From Fimenecus sp051881355 (GTDB lineage Bacteria; Bacillota; Clostridia; Oscillospirales; Acutalibacteraceae): 64,000 nucleotides of DNA. The stretch's first letter is position 1, and each line of letters starts with the position of its first letter. Of this stretch, positions 8,449 to 16,027 are shown piece by piece. The stretch lies in contig JBJEPS010000078.1 in assembly GCA_051881355.1 (NCBI GenBank), positions 52,513 through 116,512 on the forward strand, given 5' to 3'. Below the pieces are notes generated by a model. The model searched no databases. It was not told the origin of the DNA and saw only the letters and a program-made list of their open reading frames with translations. The position numbers were made by a program, and so were the translations under genes.

Positions 8449-9783
8449 ATGCACTCTGAAATCATAAAGCCAAAGAAAAAAGTGCGCGGCGGTGTGGCGG
8501 TTTCGCATGAAAAGCATACCAAAGATATGCCCGTGAAGCGTCTGCCTGCACCCGAAACGGTCACTTTGCCGATGCGCCAGCATATCGGGGCGCCCTGCAC
8601 CCCGACGGTCAAGGTCGGCGATACCGTAAAAATCGGGCAGGTCGTAGGCGACAGTGACCAGTATGTAAGCGCGCCCGTGCACGCAACGGTTTCGGGCAAG
8701 GTGACCGCAGTCAAGGAGGTTAAGCTCGCCTCGGGACTTGTTTCCCAAGCAGTCATTATCGAAAATGACGGGGAACTTACCGAAGCGGAATTTACCCCAC
8801 CCAGCATTGATACCAAGGAGGACTTCGTGAAAGCCGTGCGCGCTTCGGGACTTGTGGGTCTCGGCGGTGCGGGATTCCCGACACACGTCAAACTCAATGT
8901 GCCCGCAGGCAAAACGGTGGATACTCTGATTATCAATGCGGCAGAATGTGAGCCGTACATCACCGTGGACTACCGTGAATGTATCGACAATTCGTGGGAT
9001 GTCTTTAACGGCGTGCATTTGTTAAAGGATATGCTCGGCGTCGAGCGCGTTGTGATTGCGGTGGAGGACAACAAGCCTGAAGCCATTAAAATCCTTACTC
9101 GTATTGCCGAAAAAGAGGACGAAGACGATAAAATCAAGGTTATGCCCTTAAAATCGAAATATCCGCAGGGTGCCGAAAAAATGATGGTGCTTTCCGCCAC
9201 GGGCAGAAAAGTGCCGCCGGGGGCGCTGCCTGCCGATGTCGGCTGTGTGGTGATGAACGTTGCCTCTGCCGCGTTTGTTTCGAGATACTGCAAAACCGGT
9301 AAGCCGCTGGTCAGCCGTTCTTTAACGGTGGACGGCTCGGCGATTGTCCAACCGCAGAATATCCGCGTGCCGATTGGTACGGAAATTGACTACATTTTAA
9401 AAGCCTGCGGGGGCTTCCGCGAAGAACCTGAAAAAATCGTCTGCGGCGGTCCGATGATGGGGATGGCGATTGTCGATACCCACCACCCGATTTTGAAAAG
9501 CAATAACGCATTGCTTGCCTTTACCAAAGACGACATGAGTCTGAAAACCGAAACGGATTGTATTCGCTGCGGTCGCTGTGCCAAGGCGTGCCCGCTGTCG
9601 TTAATGCCGACGCTCATTCACCGGTTCGCCGTGGCGCGCGATGCGAAAAAGTTAGAGCATGCGGGCGCAATGGTTTGTATGGAGTGCGGCTCGTGTGCGT
9701 ATTCCTGCCCGGCAGGGAAACCCTTGGTGCAATATATGCGCCATGCAAAAGCCGTTTTGAGAGAGGAGGCGCAGAAGAAATGA
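8449..9783 (+). CDS. rnfC: Rnf electron transport complex subunit C
   Basis: A 444-residue peripheral subunit of the Rnf complex, which couples reduced ferredoxin:NAD+ electron transfer to Na+ or H+ pumping. The N-terminal region carries MPVKRLPAPETVTLPMRQH. The NADH/FMN-binding core shows GLGGAGFPTHVKLNVP and INAAECEPYITVD, which are shared with NuoF/NqrF-type folds. Two [4Fe-4S] motifs follow near the C-terminus: CIRCGRCAKACP and CMECGSCAYSCP. Start ATG is preceded by AAAGGAG. It is followed with a 4-base overlap by rnfD, first of the membrane subunits. Confidence 0.96.
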   Translation: MHSEIIKPKKKVRGGVAVSHEKHTKDMPVKRLPAPETVTLPMRQHIGAPCTPTVKVGDTVKIGQVVGDSDQYVSAPVHATVSGKVTAVKEVKLASGLVSQAVIIENDGELTEAEFTPPSIDTKEDFVKAVRASGLVGLGGAGFPTHVKLNVPAGKTVDTLIINAAECEPYITVDYRECIDNSWDVFNGVHLLKDMLGVERVVIAVEDNKPEAIKILTRIAEKEDEDDKIKVMPLKSKYPQGAEKMMVLSATGRKVPPGALPADVGCVVMNVASAAFVSRYCKTGKPLVSRSLTVDGSAIVQPQNIRVPIGTEIDYILKACGGFREEPEKIVCGGPMMGMAIVDTHHPILKSNNALLAFTKDDMSLKTETDCIRCGRCAKACPLSLMPTLIHRFAVARDAKKLEHAGAMVCMECGSCAYSCPAGKPLVQYMRHAKAVLREEAQKK

Positions 9784-10811
9784 GCGATACCACCATTCAA
9801 AAAATGCTGACGGTCAGCGCGTCGCCGCACAAGCGGACGGCGGATACTACCCGCGGCATTATGCTCGATGTGATTATTGCGATGCTGCCCGCGCTGATTG
9901 TGTCCGTATTTTTGTTCGGACCGCGCACGCTGCTCATAACAGCGGTCAGTGTTATTTTCTGCGTGCTGTTTGAATATCTTTCCCGCAAGGCGATGAAACG
10001 TCCGAATACAATCGGCGATTTAAGCGCTGTGGTTACGGGTATGCTGCTGGCGTTCAATCTGCCCTCTACCATGCCTTTGTGGATGGTGATTATCGGCGAT
10101 GCGGTGGCGATTATCGTTGTCAAACAGTTTTTCGGCGGTATCGGGCAGAACTTTGTAAATCCCGCATTGGTTGGGCGCATCGTGCTGATGGCGTCCTTCC
10201 CCGTGGCAATTTCGGATTACACCGAGCCTTTTGCCTGGAAAAACGGCACGGTGGATGCGGTTACAAGTGCTACACCGCTGTCACAGTTTGCGGGGCTGTA
10301 CGGTGCGGAAAATATGAAAAGTGCTATGAATGCAAGTGATTTGCCGACACTGTTCCAAATGTTCCTCGGCGTGCGCGGCGGTTGCTTGGGCGAAACCTGT
10401 GCGGCGGCATTGCTGTTGGGCTTTTTGTACTTGCTTGTACGCCGTGTCATTTCTCCCGCCATTCCGCTGACCTACATAGGTACCGTGGCGGTGATTATGC
10501 TGATTGCAGGCAAAGGCAATCTGACCTTTGTCGCATACCAGTTGCTTGCAGGCGGGTTGTTGTTAGGTGCAATCTTTATGGCGACCGATTATACCACCTC
10601 ACCCGTGAGCTTCAAAGGCAAAATCATATATGCCGTCGGATGCGGTGTGATTACGTCGCTCATTCGAATTTTCGGTTCCTTGCCCGAGGGTGTTTCGTTC
10701 TCCATTATTCTGATGAATATTTTGGTACCGCATATTGAGCATCTGACTACACCCAAGCCGTTCGGAACCTTAAAGGAAAAGAAAAATACGAAAAAGGAGG
10801 CGGCACAATGA
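9780..10811 (+). CDS. rnfD: Rnf complex subunit D, covalent FMN carrier
   Basis: A 343-residue integral membrane subunit with eight or more hydrophobic segments. The FMN attachment motif is DAVTSATPLSQF with Thr165 the expected acceptor, and FFGGIGQNFVNPALVGR is the family signature. The correct start is ATG 9780, overlapping the rnfC stop as ATGA; the reading frame is open much further upstream, but that extension lies inside rnfC. The C-terminal DYTTSPVSFKGKIIYAVGCG is also typical. The conserved acceptor Thr agrees with ApbE being encoded in the same unit. Confidence 0.96.
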   Translation: MSDTTIQKMLTVSASPHKRTADTTRGIMLDVIIAMLPALIVSVFLFGPRTLLITAVSVIFCVLFEYLSRKAMKRPNTIGDLSAVVTGMLLAFNLPSTMPLWMVIIGDAVAIIVVKQFFGGIGQNFVNPALVGRIVLMASFPVAISDYTEPFAWKNGTVDAVTSATPLSQFAGLYGAENMKSAMNASDLPTLFQMFLGVRGGCLGETCAAALLLGFLYLLVRRVISPAIPLTYIGTVAVIMLIAGKGNLTFVAYQLLAGGLLLGAIFMATDYTTSPVSFKGKIIYAVGCGVITSLIRIFGSLPEGVSFSIILMNILVPHIEHLTTPKPFGTLKEKKNTKKEAAQ

Positions 10812-11380
10812 AAAAAGCAAAAGAAATCCTCATTCCTGCCGTTTCCCTGTTGCTCATCTGCGTGGTTGTCACGGCACTGTTGGGGATTACCAACAGCGTG
10901 ACCGCCCCGCAAATCGAAAAGCTGGCGGTTGAAACACAAGAGGCGGCAAAAAAAGAGGTGCTGTCGACGGCGGTTTCTTTCTCGGAAGAAAAGCAAACGG
11001 AAAAAGACGGGGAAGCCTATCCGTATTATGAAGGACTTTCCGACAGCGGCGAAACGATTGGCTATGTGTTTCAAACTTCCGCCAAAGGCTATGGTGGCGA
11101 CATTTCCGTGATGGTCGGTATCAATACCGACGGTACGGTCGCGGGCGTCAGCATTCTATCTATCAGCGAAACCGCAGGCTTAGGTATGAATGCGAAAAAC
11201 GAGAGCTTTTTAAATCAGTTTCTCGGAAAATCCGGTACGATAGGCGTGCAGAAAAACGGCGCGTCCGATACGGAAATTCAGGCGCTTACGGGCGCAACAA
11301 TTACTTCGAAAGCCATGGCAAGCGCCGTCAATCAGGCGTTGGCGTTATACGAAACGGTAGGGGGTGCACAAAATGGCTGA
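10808..11380 (+). CDS. rnfG: Rnf complex subunit G, covalent FMN carrier
   Basis: A 190-residue protein with one N-terminal membrane segment (about residues 8-27) and an extracellular FMN-binding domain. The flavinylation motif TGATITS spans residues 161-167, with Thr166 the likely ApbE acceptor. The domain also shows GYGGDISVMVGI and ETAGLGMNAK, the usual FMN_bind blocks. It overlaps rnfD by 4 bases and runs 8 bases into the rnfE start. Its length is close to that of clostridial RnfG. Confidence 0.95.
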   Translation: MKKAKEILIPAVSLLLICVVVTALLGITNSVTAPQIEKLAVETQEAAKKEVLSTAVSFSEEKQTEKDGEAYPYYEGLSDSGETIGYVFQTSAKGYGGDISVMVGINTDGTVAGVSILSISETAGLGMNAKNESFLNQFLGKSGTIGVQKNGASDTEIQALTGATITSKAMASAVNQALALYETVGGAQNG

Positions 11381-12080
11381 GAAAAAATCCTTGGGGCAGG
11401 AGTTTACCAAAGGTATCTTAAAAGAAAACCCCGTCTTGCGGTTGGTGCTCGGCACATGCCCGACGCTTGCCACCACCACTTCGCTCGAAAGCGCGATCGG
11501 TATGGGACTTTCAGCGGCGCTGGTTTTGGTTTGCTCGAATATCGTCATTTCGGCGCTTCGTAAGGTCATTCCGCAAAAGGTACGTATTCCCTGCTATATC
11601 GTGGTGATTGCGGGCTTTGTGACGATTGTGCAAATGCTTGTCAAAGCCTTTTTACCCTCGCTGGATGAACAGCTCGGCGTGTATTTGCCGCTGATCGTTG
11701 TCAACTGCATCATTTTGGGTCGCGCCGAAGCCTTTGCCGGCAAAAACGGCGTGCTGGCGTCGGCTTTGGACGGTCTCGGCATGGGCGTCGGCTTTACGGC
11801 GGCGTTGGTGATTATGGGCGGTGTGCGCGAATTACTCGGTGCGGGCACCCTGCTCGGATTCCAAGTGCTTCCCGAAAGTATTGCACCGATGACCATTTTC
11901 GTATTAGCACCCGGCGGCTTTTTCGTGTTCGGTATTTTGATGGCGTGCGCCAACAAATTGGCGGAGCGCAAGGGCAAACCGAAAGCCACGCTCGGCTGTG
12001 CGGGTTGTCCGATGTCGGAGAACTGTACGGTCGCTCAAAAAGCGGCGTGTGAGAAAGAAAAGGAGGAAATTACGAAATGA
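11373..12080 (+). CDS. rnfE: Rnf complex subunit E
   Basis: A 235-residue six-helix membrane subunit, homologous to RnfA and NqrD. Key segments are KENPVLRLVLGTCPTLATTT at the N-terminus, LPLIVVNCIILGRAEAFA and GGVRELLGAGTLLGFQVLP. The conserved Cys residues within the membrane (TCPTL and VNCI) match those that hold the intramembrane iron-sulfur centre shared with RnfA. Start ATG 11373 is preferred because AGGGGG lies about 8 bases upstream; an in-frame GTG at 11364 lies within that site. The C-terminal tail is Cys-rich (LGCAGCPMSENC), a feature seen in some clostridial RnfE. Confidence 0.95.
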   Translation: MAEKKSLGQEFTKGILKENPVLRLVLGTCPTLATTTSLESAIGMGLSAALVLVCSNIVISALRKVIPQKVRIPCYIVVIAGFVTIVQMLVKAFLPSLDEQLGVYLPLIVVNCIILGRAEAFAGKNGVLASALDGLGMGVGFTAALVIMGGVRELLGAGTLLGFQVLPESIAPMTIFVLAPGGFFVFGILMACANKLAERKGKPKATLGCAGCPMSENCTVAQKAACEKEKEEITK

Positions 12081-12664
12081 AAATCTTCCTTTCTATTTTG
12101 CTGACAGCAATTTTAACCAACAACTATATTCTTTCGAAATTCCTCGGTATCTGCCCGTTTTTGGGCGTTTCCAAAAAGCTGAATACCGCAGCCGGTATGA
12201 GCGCAGCAGTCATTTTTGTGATGCTGTTGGCAACTGCTGTGACCTATCCGCTCAATACCTTTTTGGAAAACCACAATCTCGGCTATTTGCAGACAATTGT
12301 CTTTATTCTCGTGATTGCGGCGCTTGTACAGCTGGTCGAAATCGTGCTGCGCAAATATATTCCTGCACTTTACAACGCACTTGGGATTTATTTGCCGCTG
12401 ATTACCACCAACTGTGCAGTGCTCGGCGTAACCATCTTGAATATCGATAACGGCTATACCTTTTGGGAGTCCATGGTCAATTCCTTCGGTGCGGGCGTCG
12501 GCTTCCTGGTCGCTATGGTGATGTTTGCCGGTGTGCGCGAGCGGTTGGAATCCTGTAATGTGCCGAAATTTTTAGAGGGCTTGCCCATTACCTTGGTTGC
12601 GGCGAGCTTAGTGTCCCTTTCGTTCTTAGGCTTTACGGGTATGGTCGAAGGTATGTTCGCATAA
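12077..12664 (+). CDS. rnfA: Rnf complex subunit A
   Basis: A 195-residue six-helix membrane protein. The N-terminus LLTAILTNNYILSKFLGICP and LPLITTNCAVLGVT carry the two intramembrane Cys positions shared with RnfE. FAGVRERLESCNVPK near residue 155 is characteristic of RnfA. It overlaps the rnfE stop by 4 bases and is followed after 13 bases by rnfB, with AAAGGAGG before the rnfB start. Confidence 0.96.
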   Translation: MKIFLSILLTAILTNNYILSKFLGICPFLGVSKKLNTAAGMSAAVIFVMLLATAVTYPLNTFLENHNLGYLQTIVFILVIAALVQLVEIVLRKYIPALYNALGIYLPLITTNCAVLGVTILNIDNGYTFWESMVNSFGAGVGFLVAMVMFAGVRERLESCNVPKFLEGLPITLVAASLVSLSFLGFTGMVEGMFA

Positions 12665-12677
12665 AGGAGGCAAAGCG

Positions 12678-13493
12678 ATGAATTCTATTTTACTTGCGGT
12701 GCTGCTGGTCGGCGGCATCGGGCTTATCGCCGGCATCGGTTTAGCGGTTGCCTCTATTGTTATGGCAGTGCCGAAGGACGAAACCGCCGAGGCGATTCGC
12801 GAAGTGTTACCGGGTGCGAACTGCGGTGCGTGCGGCTTTTCGGGCTGTGACGGCTATGCGGCGGCGCTTTCCAAAGGCGAAGCGAAAGAGACGAACCTCT
12901 GTGCGCCCGGCGGCAATGAAACCGCCAAAGCCGTGGCGGAAATTCTCGGCGTCAGTGCGGGCGATATCAAGCCGATGGCGGCATTGGTGCATTGCAACGG
13001 CGTGTGTGAAAATTCCAAGCAAAAGCTCCAGTACAGCGGCGTGCAAAGCTGTGTAATGGCGTCACAGCTGTTTGGTGGGCAAAAGGAATGTGTATACGGG
13101 TGCTTAGGCTACGGCGATTGTGTGAATGCGTGTCCGTATGACGCCATTCGCATTTGTGACGGTGTGGCGCGCGTGGACCCGCTTTTGTGCAAGGCGTGCA
13201 AAAAATGCGTTGCCACCTGCCCGAAACAGCTGATTGAGCTTGTACCGTTGTATGAGACAAAAGCGGCGGTACTTTGCAAAAACCATAATAAAGGTGCGTT
13301 CACGCGCAAAGAGTGCGCGGTCGGCTGTATCGGCTGTATGAAATGCCAAAAGGTGTGCGAGAGTGATGCAGTCAAAGTGACCAATAACACGGCGCATGTG
13401 GATTATGAAAAGTGCATCGGCTGCGGCAAATGCGCACAAGAGTGCCCCGTGGGCGCGATTCATTTGCTTGCTTTGGGCAAAGCGGCAGAGTAA
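12678..13493 (+). CDS. rnfB: Rnf complex subunit B, multi-iron-sulfur ferredoxin-like protein
   Basis: A 271-residue protein with an N-terminal membrane anchor (residues 5-30), then the RnfB Fe-S domain GANCGACGFSGCDGYAAAL with a distal Cys in NLCAPGG, then several ferredoxin-type clusters: CLGYGDCVNACP, CKACKKCVATCP, CIGCMKCQKVC and CIGCGKCAQECP. It is the entry point for electrons from reduced ferredoxin. Its presence distinguishes this complex from the related Na+-NQR. A strong terminator follows 17 bases past the stop, ending the unit. Confidence 0.96.
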   Translation: MNSILLAVLLVGGIGLIAGIGLAVASIVMAVPKDETAEAIREVLPGANCGACGFSGCDGYAAALSKGEAKETNLCAPGGNETAKAVAEILGVSAGDIKPMAALVHCNGVCENSKQKLQYSGVQSCVMASQLFGGQKECVYGCLGYGDCVNACPYDAIRICDGVARVDPLLCKACKKCVATCPKQLIELVPLYETKAAVLCKNHNKGAFTRKECAVGCIGCMKCQKVCESDAVKVTNNTAHVDYEKCIGCGKCAQECPVGAIHLLALGKAAE

Positions 13494-13510
13494 TTTCGTA
13501 TATCAAGAAA

Positions 13511-13545
13511 GAGCCGCGGGCGGAAAATCGCCCGTGGCTCCTTTT
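13511..13545 (+). terminator. Terminator of the apbE-rnf unit
   Basis: GAGCCGCGGGCG and CGCCCGTGGCTC form a 12-base stem (one G-T pair) with a GAAAAT loop and a CCTTTTG tail, just after the rnfB stop. It also lies downstream of the convergent small gene. Confidence 0.85.
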
Positions 13546-13555
13546 GTGTGACCGA

Positions 13556-13705
13556 TTAGCAGCAGCCGCAGCCACAGTCACAATCTCTGTCACGATCACG
13601 GTCATGCCCGCAGCAGCAGCCGCAGCCAAAGCCGTTATCCGAAAGCAGGATAATGATAATGACAAGAATCAGTAAGCTATTGTTACCGAACCCGCAGAAG
13701 TTCAT
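13556..13705 (-). CDS. Small cysteine-rich hydrophobic protein, function unknown
   Basis: A 49-residue protein starting MNFCGFGNNSLLILVIII, then a short hydrophobic segment, then a Cys/Gly/Asp/Arg tail with an alternating HDRDRDRD stretch and a final CDCGCGCC. Ten of 49 residues are Cys. The start is well supported: AAAGGAGGAG lies 5-6 bases upstream. The longer in-frame start at 13783 has no such site. The layout, a short hydrophobic core next to Gly/Cys-rich sequence, recalls small spore-coat-associated peptides of Firmicutes, but no family assignment is claimed. It is flanked by terminators and has its own upstream palindrome, so it appears to be independently expressed. Confidence 0.7.
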   Translation of the reverse strand: MNFCGFGNNSLLILVIIIILLSDNGFGCGCCCGHDRDRDRDCDCGCGCC

Positions 13706-13774
13706 GATGCTCCTCCTTTCCCCTAAGGGGTCGAAAGCGTTTTGTCGGGTGTTCCCGCCGCTTTCATTCCATAC

Positions 13775-13801
13775 TATGCACATAGATAATTTGTGTGCAT
13801 A
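13775..13801. promoter_or_regulatory. Palindrome upstream of the small cysteine-rich gene
   Basis: TATGCACA and TGTGCATA are perfect inverted half-sites with an 11-base spacer, 70 bases upstream of the minus-strand start at 13705. It could be an operator or an RNA hairpin; there is no T tract after it. Confidence 0.45.
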
Positions 13802-13828
13802 TTTTTCGGGTACAGCGCATAGGCAAAC

Positions 13829-13857
13829 GAAAAAACGCCCGCCGAACGGCGAGCGTT
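13829..13857 (-). terminator. Terminator of rpmB
   Basis: Read on the minus strand, AACGCTCGCC and GGCGGGCGTT form the stem with a short GTTC loop and are followed by a TTTTTT run. It begins about 23 bases beyond the rpmB stop. Confidence 0.85.
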
Positions 13858-13879
13858 AAATCTTTTCGGTTGTTTGCAA

Positions 13880-14068
13880 TTAAACCGCGCGGGTAACCTT
13901 GCCCGAGCGCAGGCAGCGTGTGCAAGCGTACACTCTTTTAGGAGAGCCGTTTACAATCGCTTTCACTCTTTTAACATTGGGCTTCCAAGTTCTGTTGGAG
14001 CGTCTGTGCGAGTGAGAAACTTTGATGCCGAACGCGACATCTTTACCGCAGAATTCACATTTAGCCAT
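13880..14068 (-). CDS. rpmB: 50S ribosomal protein L28
   Basis: A 62-residue L28 with the family N-terminus MAKCEFCGKDVAFGIKVSHS and the core RSNRTWKPNVKRVKAIVNG. It keeps Cys pairs (CEFC near the N-terminus and CTRC near the C-terminus), the zinc-binding form of L28. The start is the ATG whose upstream AAAGGGAGGTG is a strong ribosome binding site; an earlier in-frame ATG at 14188 would add 40 unrelated residues. It is a single-gene unit, as in many Firmicutes, ending at its own terminator. Confidence 0.95.
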   Translation of the reverse strand: MAKCEFCGKDVAFGIKVSHSHRRSNRTWKPNVKRVKAIVNGSPKRVYACTRCLRSGKVTRAV

Positions 14069-14212
14069 TACGAGGCACCTCCCTTTGTTCAGTAACAGCC
14101 AATATATTAACAGAAACCGCAAGAAAAAGCAAGCGTTTTTTTTGAAATTTCCGAAAAATAGCGTGAAAATGTCCGTTTTTGCGGACACACGGTATAAAAT
14201 CGAAAAAAACTA

Positions 14213-14241
14213 TTGCAATTTCTTTTCATTTATTATATAAT
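14213..14241 (+). promoter_or_regulatory. recA promoter
   Basis: TTGCAA (14213-14218) and TATAAT (14236-14241) are 17 bases apart, 42 bases before the recA start. The -10 element matches consensus exactly. Confidence 0.8.
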
Positions 14242-14250
14242 TCACTCAAA

Positions 14251-14264
14251 CGAACATTTGTACG
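14251..14264. promoter_or_regulatory. LexA (SOS) box before recA
   Basis: CGAACATTTGTACG differs at one base from the Gram-positive SOS consensus CGAAC-N4-GTTCG. It begins 9 bases after the -10 element, where bound LexA would block transcription start. Position and target gene both support the call. Confidence 0.8.
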
Positions 14265-14282
14265 ATTTGGAGGACGAAAACG

Positions 14283-15404
14283 ATGGCAGAGAAGAACAAA
14301 GCACTGGAAACCGCCTTAACCCAAATTGAGAAAAAATACGGCGCAGGCGCCATTATGCGCTTGGGCGAAAGTAAGGCGCTGAATGTGGAGGCGATTTCCA
14401 CGGGTTCGCTTTCTTTGGATATTGCGACCGGTATCGGGGGACTGCCGAAGGGCAGAATTATTGAGATCTACGGACCGGAATCCTCCGGTAAAACCACGCT
14501 GGCTTTGCATGTAGTCGCCGAGGCACAAAAGGCGGGCGGTGACGCGGCATTTGTCGATGCCGAGCACGCGCTCGACCCTGTGTATGCCGAGCATTTGGGT
14601 GTAGATGTGGACTCTCTGCTGGTTTCTCAGCCCGACAACGGCGAACAAGCGCTCGAAATTGTCGAGGCGTTGGCGCGTTCGGGTGCCCTCGATGTCATTG
14701 TTGTGGACTCCGTTGCTGCGCTTGTGCCCCGTGCTGAAATTGACGGCGATATGGGCGACAGCCACGTAGGCTTACACGCGCGCTTAATGTCGCAGGCACT
14801 TCGTAAATTAACGGGCGTCATCTCCAAATCGAACACCGTGATTATTTTTATCAACCAGTTACGTGAAAAGGTCGGTGTGGTCTATGGCAATCCCGAAGTC
14901 ACCACCGGCGGCAGAGCGCTGAAATTTTATGCGACTATGCGCATTGATGTGCGCCGTGTGGAATCGTTAAAGGGCACGGGTGGGGAGTTTATCGGCTCAC
15001 GCACCAAGGTGAAAATCGTGAAAAATAAGGTTGCGCCGCCTTTTAAAACCGCAGAATTCGATATTATGTACGGCGAGGGCATTTCTCGCGTCGGCGAGGT
15101 GCTGGACGCCGCTGTAGAATTGGGCATTGTCAAAAAGAGCGGTGCATGGTTCTCGTACAACGGCGAGCGTTTAGGGCAGGGCAGGGACAATGTGAAAAAT
15201 CTGTTCCGCACCGACGAAAAGCTTTGCGCCGAAATTGAAAAACAGGTGCGCGCACAAATGGCGAACAGCACGTCGGAAACGCCTGCAAAATCGGTAGAAA
15301 AGGCGGTTGACCCTGTCGACGAGCCGATTGCTTACAAACCGGTTGCCACGACCAAGGCGGCGGCGCGCGCTAAAATTGACGTGGCTGTGGATGACGACGA
15401 ATGA
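14283..15404 (+). CDS. recA: Recombinase RecA
   Basis: A 373-residue RecA, the DNA strand-exchange and SOS coprotease ATPase. Walker A is GPESSGKTT at residues 64-72; VDAEHALDP, VVDSVAALVPRAEI (Walker B region), INQLREKVGVVYGNPE (loop L1/L2 region) and TTGGRALKFYA are all intact. The C-terminal tail is acidic (DVAVDDDE). The start has TTGGAGG upstream. It is the first of four overlapping genes (recA, recX, rimO, pgsA), so an SOS-induced promoter may reach the others. Confidence 0.98.
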   Translation: MAEKNKALETALTQIEKKYGAGAIMRLGESKALNVEAISTGSLSLDIATGIGGLPKGRIIEIYGPESSGKTTLALHVVAEAQKAGGDAAFVDAEHALDPVYAEHLGVDVDSLLVSQPDNGEQALEIVEALARSGALDVIVVDSVAALVPRAEIDGDMGDSHVGLHARLMSQALRKLTGVISKSNTVIIFINQLREKVGVVYGNPEVTTGGRALKFYATMRIDVRRVESLKGTGGEFIGSRTKVKIVKNKVAPPFKTAEFDIMYGEGISRVGEVLDAAVELGIVKKSGAWFSYNGERLGQGRDNVKNLFRTDEKLCAEIEKQVRAQMANSTSETPAKSVEKAVDPVDEPIAYKPVATTKAAARAKIDVAVDDDE

Positions 15405-16027
15405 AATTGACCTACAAACCCGGAAAACTGCATAAAATGCATATTTTCATTGATGATGAATACCGCTTAACGGTAGATGACGAATATTGGTTTTCCGAGA
15501 AATGGCACAATTTAAAAGAGATTGATGCACAGGAGCTGGCTGCTTTGGAAGAAGCGGTCAGCTTTCGTCGTGCTTATAACAACGCGCTCGATTTACTTTC
15601 GCGGCGTGACCACACCAAAAAAGAACTGTTGTGCAAGCTTTCGCAAAAATACCCGAAGGAAGCGTGCACAGCAGCGATAGAAAAGGCGGAGGCACTCGGA
15701 TTGATTGATGAAACGCGCTTTGCCGAAAATTATGCGCGCGAATTATACGAGCGAAAAAACTTTGGCTTGCGGCGTATCCAAACGGAATTATTGCAAAAGG
15801 GAATTGACCGTGAAACCGCCGAAAATGCAATAGAAGGGCTTGACAAAGACGCAGAAAACCGTATTATATTACTGTTGCGCGGAAAATACCGTGACGCGCT
15901 GTCAAGCGACGAAAAAGCCAAGCGCCGTGCCGTAAACGGGCTTATGCGTTTGGGCTACACGTACGGGGAAATCCGCGACGCCTTGCGTGAATATGATATA
16001 GAAACAGAGGAGTATGACGATGCCTAA
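15401..16027 (+). CDS. recX: Regulatory protein RecX
   Basis: A 208-residue RecX, which caps and inhibits RecA filaments. It is built of three-helix repeats; recognisable blocks are NALDLLSRRDHTKKELLCKL, GLIDETRFAENYARE and GLRRIQTELLQKGIDRE. The N-terminal part, with TVDDEYWFSEKW, is longer and divergent as is common in Firmicutes. It overlaps the recA stop in an ATGA and runs 8 bases into rimO, the classical recA-recX arrangement. Confidence 0.92.
   Translation: MKLTYKPGKLHKMHIFIDDEYRLTVDDEYWFSEKWHNLKEIDAQELAALEEAVSFRRAYNNALDLLSRRDHTKKELLCKLSQKYPKEACTAAIEKAEALGLIDETRFAENYARELYERKNFGLRRIQTELLQKGIDRETAENAIEGLDKDAENRIILLLRGKYRDALSSDEKAKRRAVNGLMRLGYTYGEIRDALREYDIETEEYDDA

Noticed and set aside
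9558..9779. Longer N-terminus for RnfD.
   Set aside because: The extension lies entirely within rnfC and the family N-terminus begins at 9780.
13412..13675. Plus-strand frame opposite the Cys-rich peptide.
   Set aside because: It spans the end of rnfB and a terminator and lacks a ribosome binding site, while the minus-strand frame has a very good one.
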